From an uncultured Neomegalonema sp. (GTDB lineage: Bacteria; Pseudomonadota; Alphaproteobacteria; Rhodobacterales; Rhodobacteraceae): a DNA stretch of 32,534 nt. This document shows positions 30,728-32,534 of this stretch, in pieces. Under the pieces are notes generated by a model. The model ran no database searches and was not told the origin of the DNA. It was given only the letters and a program-made list of their open reading frames with translations. The translations under genes were made by a program, and so were the position numbers. Location: assembly GCA_937911325.1 (NCBI GenBank), contig CALDSD010000021.1:1-32534 (forward strand), read 5' to 3'. Numbering within the stretch: the stretch's first letter is position 1; each line of letters begins with the position of its first letter.

Positions 30728-32534
30728 TGCGCGTCGGCCCAACTCGCGCCTTGACCGGCGTCGACGGTCAGAGGAACCGATAGCTCGGCCGCGGGGCGGG
30801 CCGCGGTCTCCATGATCTCCTTGACGATCGCGATCGTCTCGGCTTCGGCGCCGTCCTCGACTTCGAACAGCAGCTCGTCATGCACCTGCAGCAGCATTCG
30901 CGCGGGTAGCTTCGCCGCCTCGATCGCAGACGGAATACGGATCATCGCGCGTCGAATGATGTCGGCGGCCGAGCCTTGGATCGGCGCATTGATTGCCGCG
31001 CGCCACGCAAAGCCCGCGCGCGGTCCCTTGGAGTTGATTTCCGGCGTGTGGATGCGACGGCCAAACAGCGTCTGCACATAGCCGTGTTTCTTCGCGAAGG
31101 CGGACGTGTCGTCCATATACGCGCGAATGCCGGGGAACTTTGCGAAATAGGCGTCGATGAACGCCTGCGCCTCGCCGCGCGGGATCCGGAGGTTGTTCGA
31201 AAGACCGAAGGCCGAGATCCCGTAGATCACCCCGAAGTTGATCGCCTTGGCTTGCCGACGCACCATCGGGTCCATCCCTTCGATCGGCACGCCGAAAACC
31301 TCCGAAGCCGTCATCGCGTGAATGTCGAGCCCTTCGTGGAAAGCCTTTCTGAGCGCATCGATCCCGGCGATATGCGCAAGGATGCGCAGCTCGATCTGAC
31401 TGTAGTCGAGCGAGACGATCGTCCGACCCTTCTCAGCGGTGAAGGCGGTGCGGATCTCCCGGCCTTCCTTGGTGCGGACCGGAATGTTCTGAAGGTTCGG
31501 ATCGGTCGACGCCAACCGACCTGTCGAGGTCGCGGCGAGGCTGAACGACGTGTGCACGCGCCCTGTTTCATCATTGATATGGGTCTGCAGCGAGTCGGTG
31601 TAGGTGCTCTTGAGCTTGGAAAGCTGACGCCAATCGAGCACGCGCGCTGGCAAGCCGTGTCCTTGGGCGGCCAATTCCTCCAGCACGTCCGCGCCGGTCG
31701 AGTAAGCGCCGGTCTTCCCCTTCTTCCCGCCTTCGAGACCCATCTTGTCGAACAGAATCTCTCCGAGTTGCTTCGGGGAGCCGACATTGAACGACTGTCC
31801 GGCGAGCTCTTGGATCTCCGCTTCGAGACCCGCCATGCGTTGCGCGAATGCGTTCGACATGCGCGAGAGCACGTCGCGTTCAACATGGACGCCCGTGCGC
31901 TCCATTGCCGCGAGCACCGGTATCAGGGGCCGTTCGAGCGTCTCGTAAACAGTCGCGACCTGGTTTTCGACGAGCTGAGGTTTCAGGACTTTATGAAGCC
32001 GCAGCGTGACGTCGGCGTCCTCGGCGGCGTATCTCGCCGCCTTTTCAATCTCAACCTTGTCGAAGGTGATCTGGCTCTTGCCAGAGCCGATCAGCTCCTT
32101 GATCGGGATCGGTTGGTGACCAAGGTGATGCTCGGAAAGCGCGTCCATGCCATGGCTGCGCAACCCGCTCGCGGTAGCGTAGGACAACAGCATCGTGTCG
32201 TCGATCGGCGCCATGTCAACGCCGTAGCGCGCCAGGACCTTGAGATCATATTTCAGGTTTTGCCCGATTTTCAGGATCGCGGGATCGGCCAGGACGGGCT
32301 TCAACGCCTCCAGAACCGCATCAAGCGGAAGCTGCCCATCTGCGCGCTTCGCTTCCCCCAGCAGGTCGCCGTCACCTTCGACATGGCCGACTGGAATGTA
32401 ACAGGCGGCGCCCGGCTCGACCGAGAGGCATACGCCGACAAGCTCGGCTTTCATCTCATCGAGTGAGGTCGTTTCGGTGTCGACTGCGACCCAACCCCGC
32501 TCGCGCATCTGACCGACCCACGCCTGCAGCGCCG
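30724..32534 (-). CDS. polA: DNA polymerase I, C-terminal part (5' end outside window)
   Basis: PolA fills gaps and removes RNA primers during repair and lagging-strand synthesis. About 603 codons are present of a protein usually near 930 residues. The visible part begins just before the 3'-5' exonuclease domain with AVDTETTSLDEMKAELVG, so the proofreading acidic residues are kept, then QNLKYDLKVLARYG and the later YAAEDADVTLRL. The polymerase domain has motif A VSLDYSQIELR, finger helix RRQAKAINFGVIYGIS and motif C LLQVHDELLFEV. The 5'-3' exonuclease domain would lie beyond the window edge. The frame continues to the last base, so the internal methionine at 32508 is not the start. It is convergent with phnM. 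Confidence 0.96.
   Translation of the reverse strand, partial: ALQAWVGQMRERGWVAVDTETTSLDEMKAELVGVCLSVEPGAACYIPVGHVEGDGDLLGEAKRADGQLPLDAVLEALKPVLADPAILKIGQNLKYDLKVLARYGVDMAPIDDTMLLSYATASGLRSHGMDALSEHHLGHQPIPIKELIGSGKSQITFDKVEIEKAARYAAEDADVTLRLHKVLKPQLVENQVATVYETLERPLIPVLAAMERTGVHVERDVLSRMSNAFAQRMAGLEAEIQELAGQSFNVGSPKQLGEILFDKMGLEGGKKGKTGAYSTGADVLEELAAQGHGLPARVLDWRQLSKLKSTYTDSLQTHINDETGRVHTSFSLAATSTGRLASTDPNLQNIPVRTKEGREIRTAFTAEKGRTIVSLDYSQIELRILAHIAGIDALRKAFHEGLDIHAMTASEVFGVPIEGMDPMVRRQAKAINFGVIYGISAFGLSNNLRIPRGEAQAFIDAYFAKFPGIRAYMDDTSAFAKKHGYVQTLFGRRIHTPEINSKGPRAGFAWRAAINAPIQGSAADIIRRAMIRIPSAIEAAKLPARMLLQVHDELLFEVEDGAEAETIAIVKEIMETAARPAAELSVPLTVDAGQGASWADAH

Overview
The window is a gene-dense, roughly 55-60% GC stretch of an alphaproteobacterial chromosome. 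The gene order is hemE / rho / mnmE-mnmG-rsmG-parA-parB, then the opposing holA-lptE-leuS-DUF3576 genes, then a CenR-like response regulator and xth. This is the replication-origin-proximal neighbourhood known from Caulobacter and relatives. Single-copy housekeeping genes, WCGPC-type CnoX, DUF3576 lipoprotein and alphaproteobacterial-style RibA all fit the Caulobacterales/Hyphomonadaceae/Parvularculaceae area. The sequence alone does not fix the genus. I see no insertion sequence, prophage, CRISPR array or recently transferred island.

Layout. 1-480: 3' end of hemE. 588-7566 (+): rho, mnmE, mnmG, rsmG, parA, parB, covering transcription termination, tRNA U34 and 16S rRNA modification, and chromosome partition. 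Three parS sites lie inside mnmG and rsmG. 7563-12269 (-): holA, lptE, leuS and a DUF3576 lipoprotein. 12557-14427 (+): a porin with its own strong terminator, then the PLP-homeostasis gene yggS. 14375-16011 (-): an L,D-transpeptidase and ribA. 16238-17746 (+): the CenR-like regulator and xth. 17749-25549 (-): a glutamine-synthetase-like ligase, lolA, ftsK, a DapC-like aminotransferase and an amidase. 25606-26859 (+): a UbiH-family hydroxylase. 26866-29350 (-): Trm112-like protein, LON-domain protein, CnoX and ProXp-ala. 29430-30727 (+): tRNA-Gly(GCC) and an orphan phnM. 30724-end (-): polA, running off the window.

Functional themes are chromosome maintenance (parABS, holA, ftsK, polA, xth), envelope biogenesis (lptE, lolA, porin, L,D-transpeptidase, dapC, CenR-like regulator) and translation quality (mnmE/G, rsmG, leuS, ProXp-ala, tRNA-Gly). 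The genes are packed tightly: two convergent pairs share four bases at their stop codons, one convergent pair overlaps by 53 nt, and several co-directional pairs overlap.

I did not find a convincing undescribed multi-gene system. The most interesting signals are dual-use DNA. ParB-binding palindromes are written into coding sequence, one of them holding the probable mnmG start codon at its centre. There are also perfect inverted repeats just upstream of parA, of the porin and of the glutamine-synthetase-like gene.
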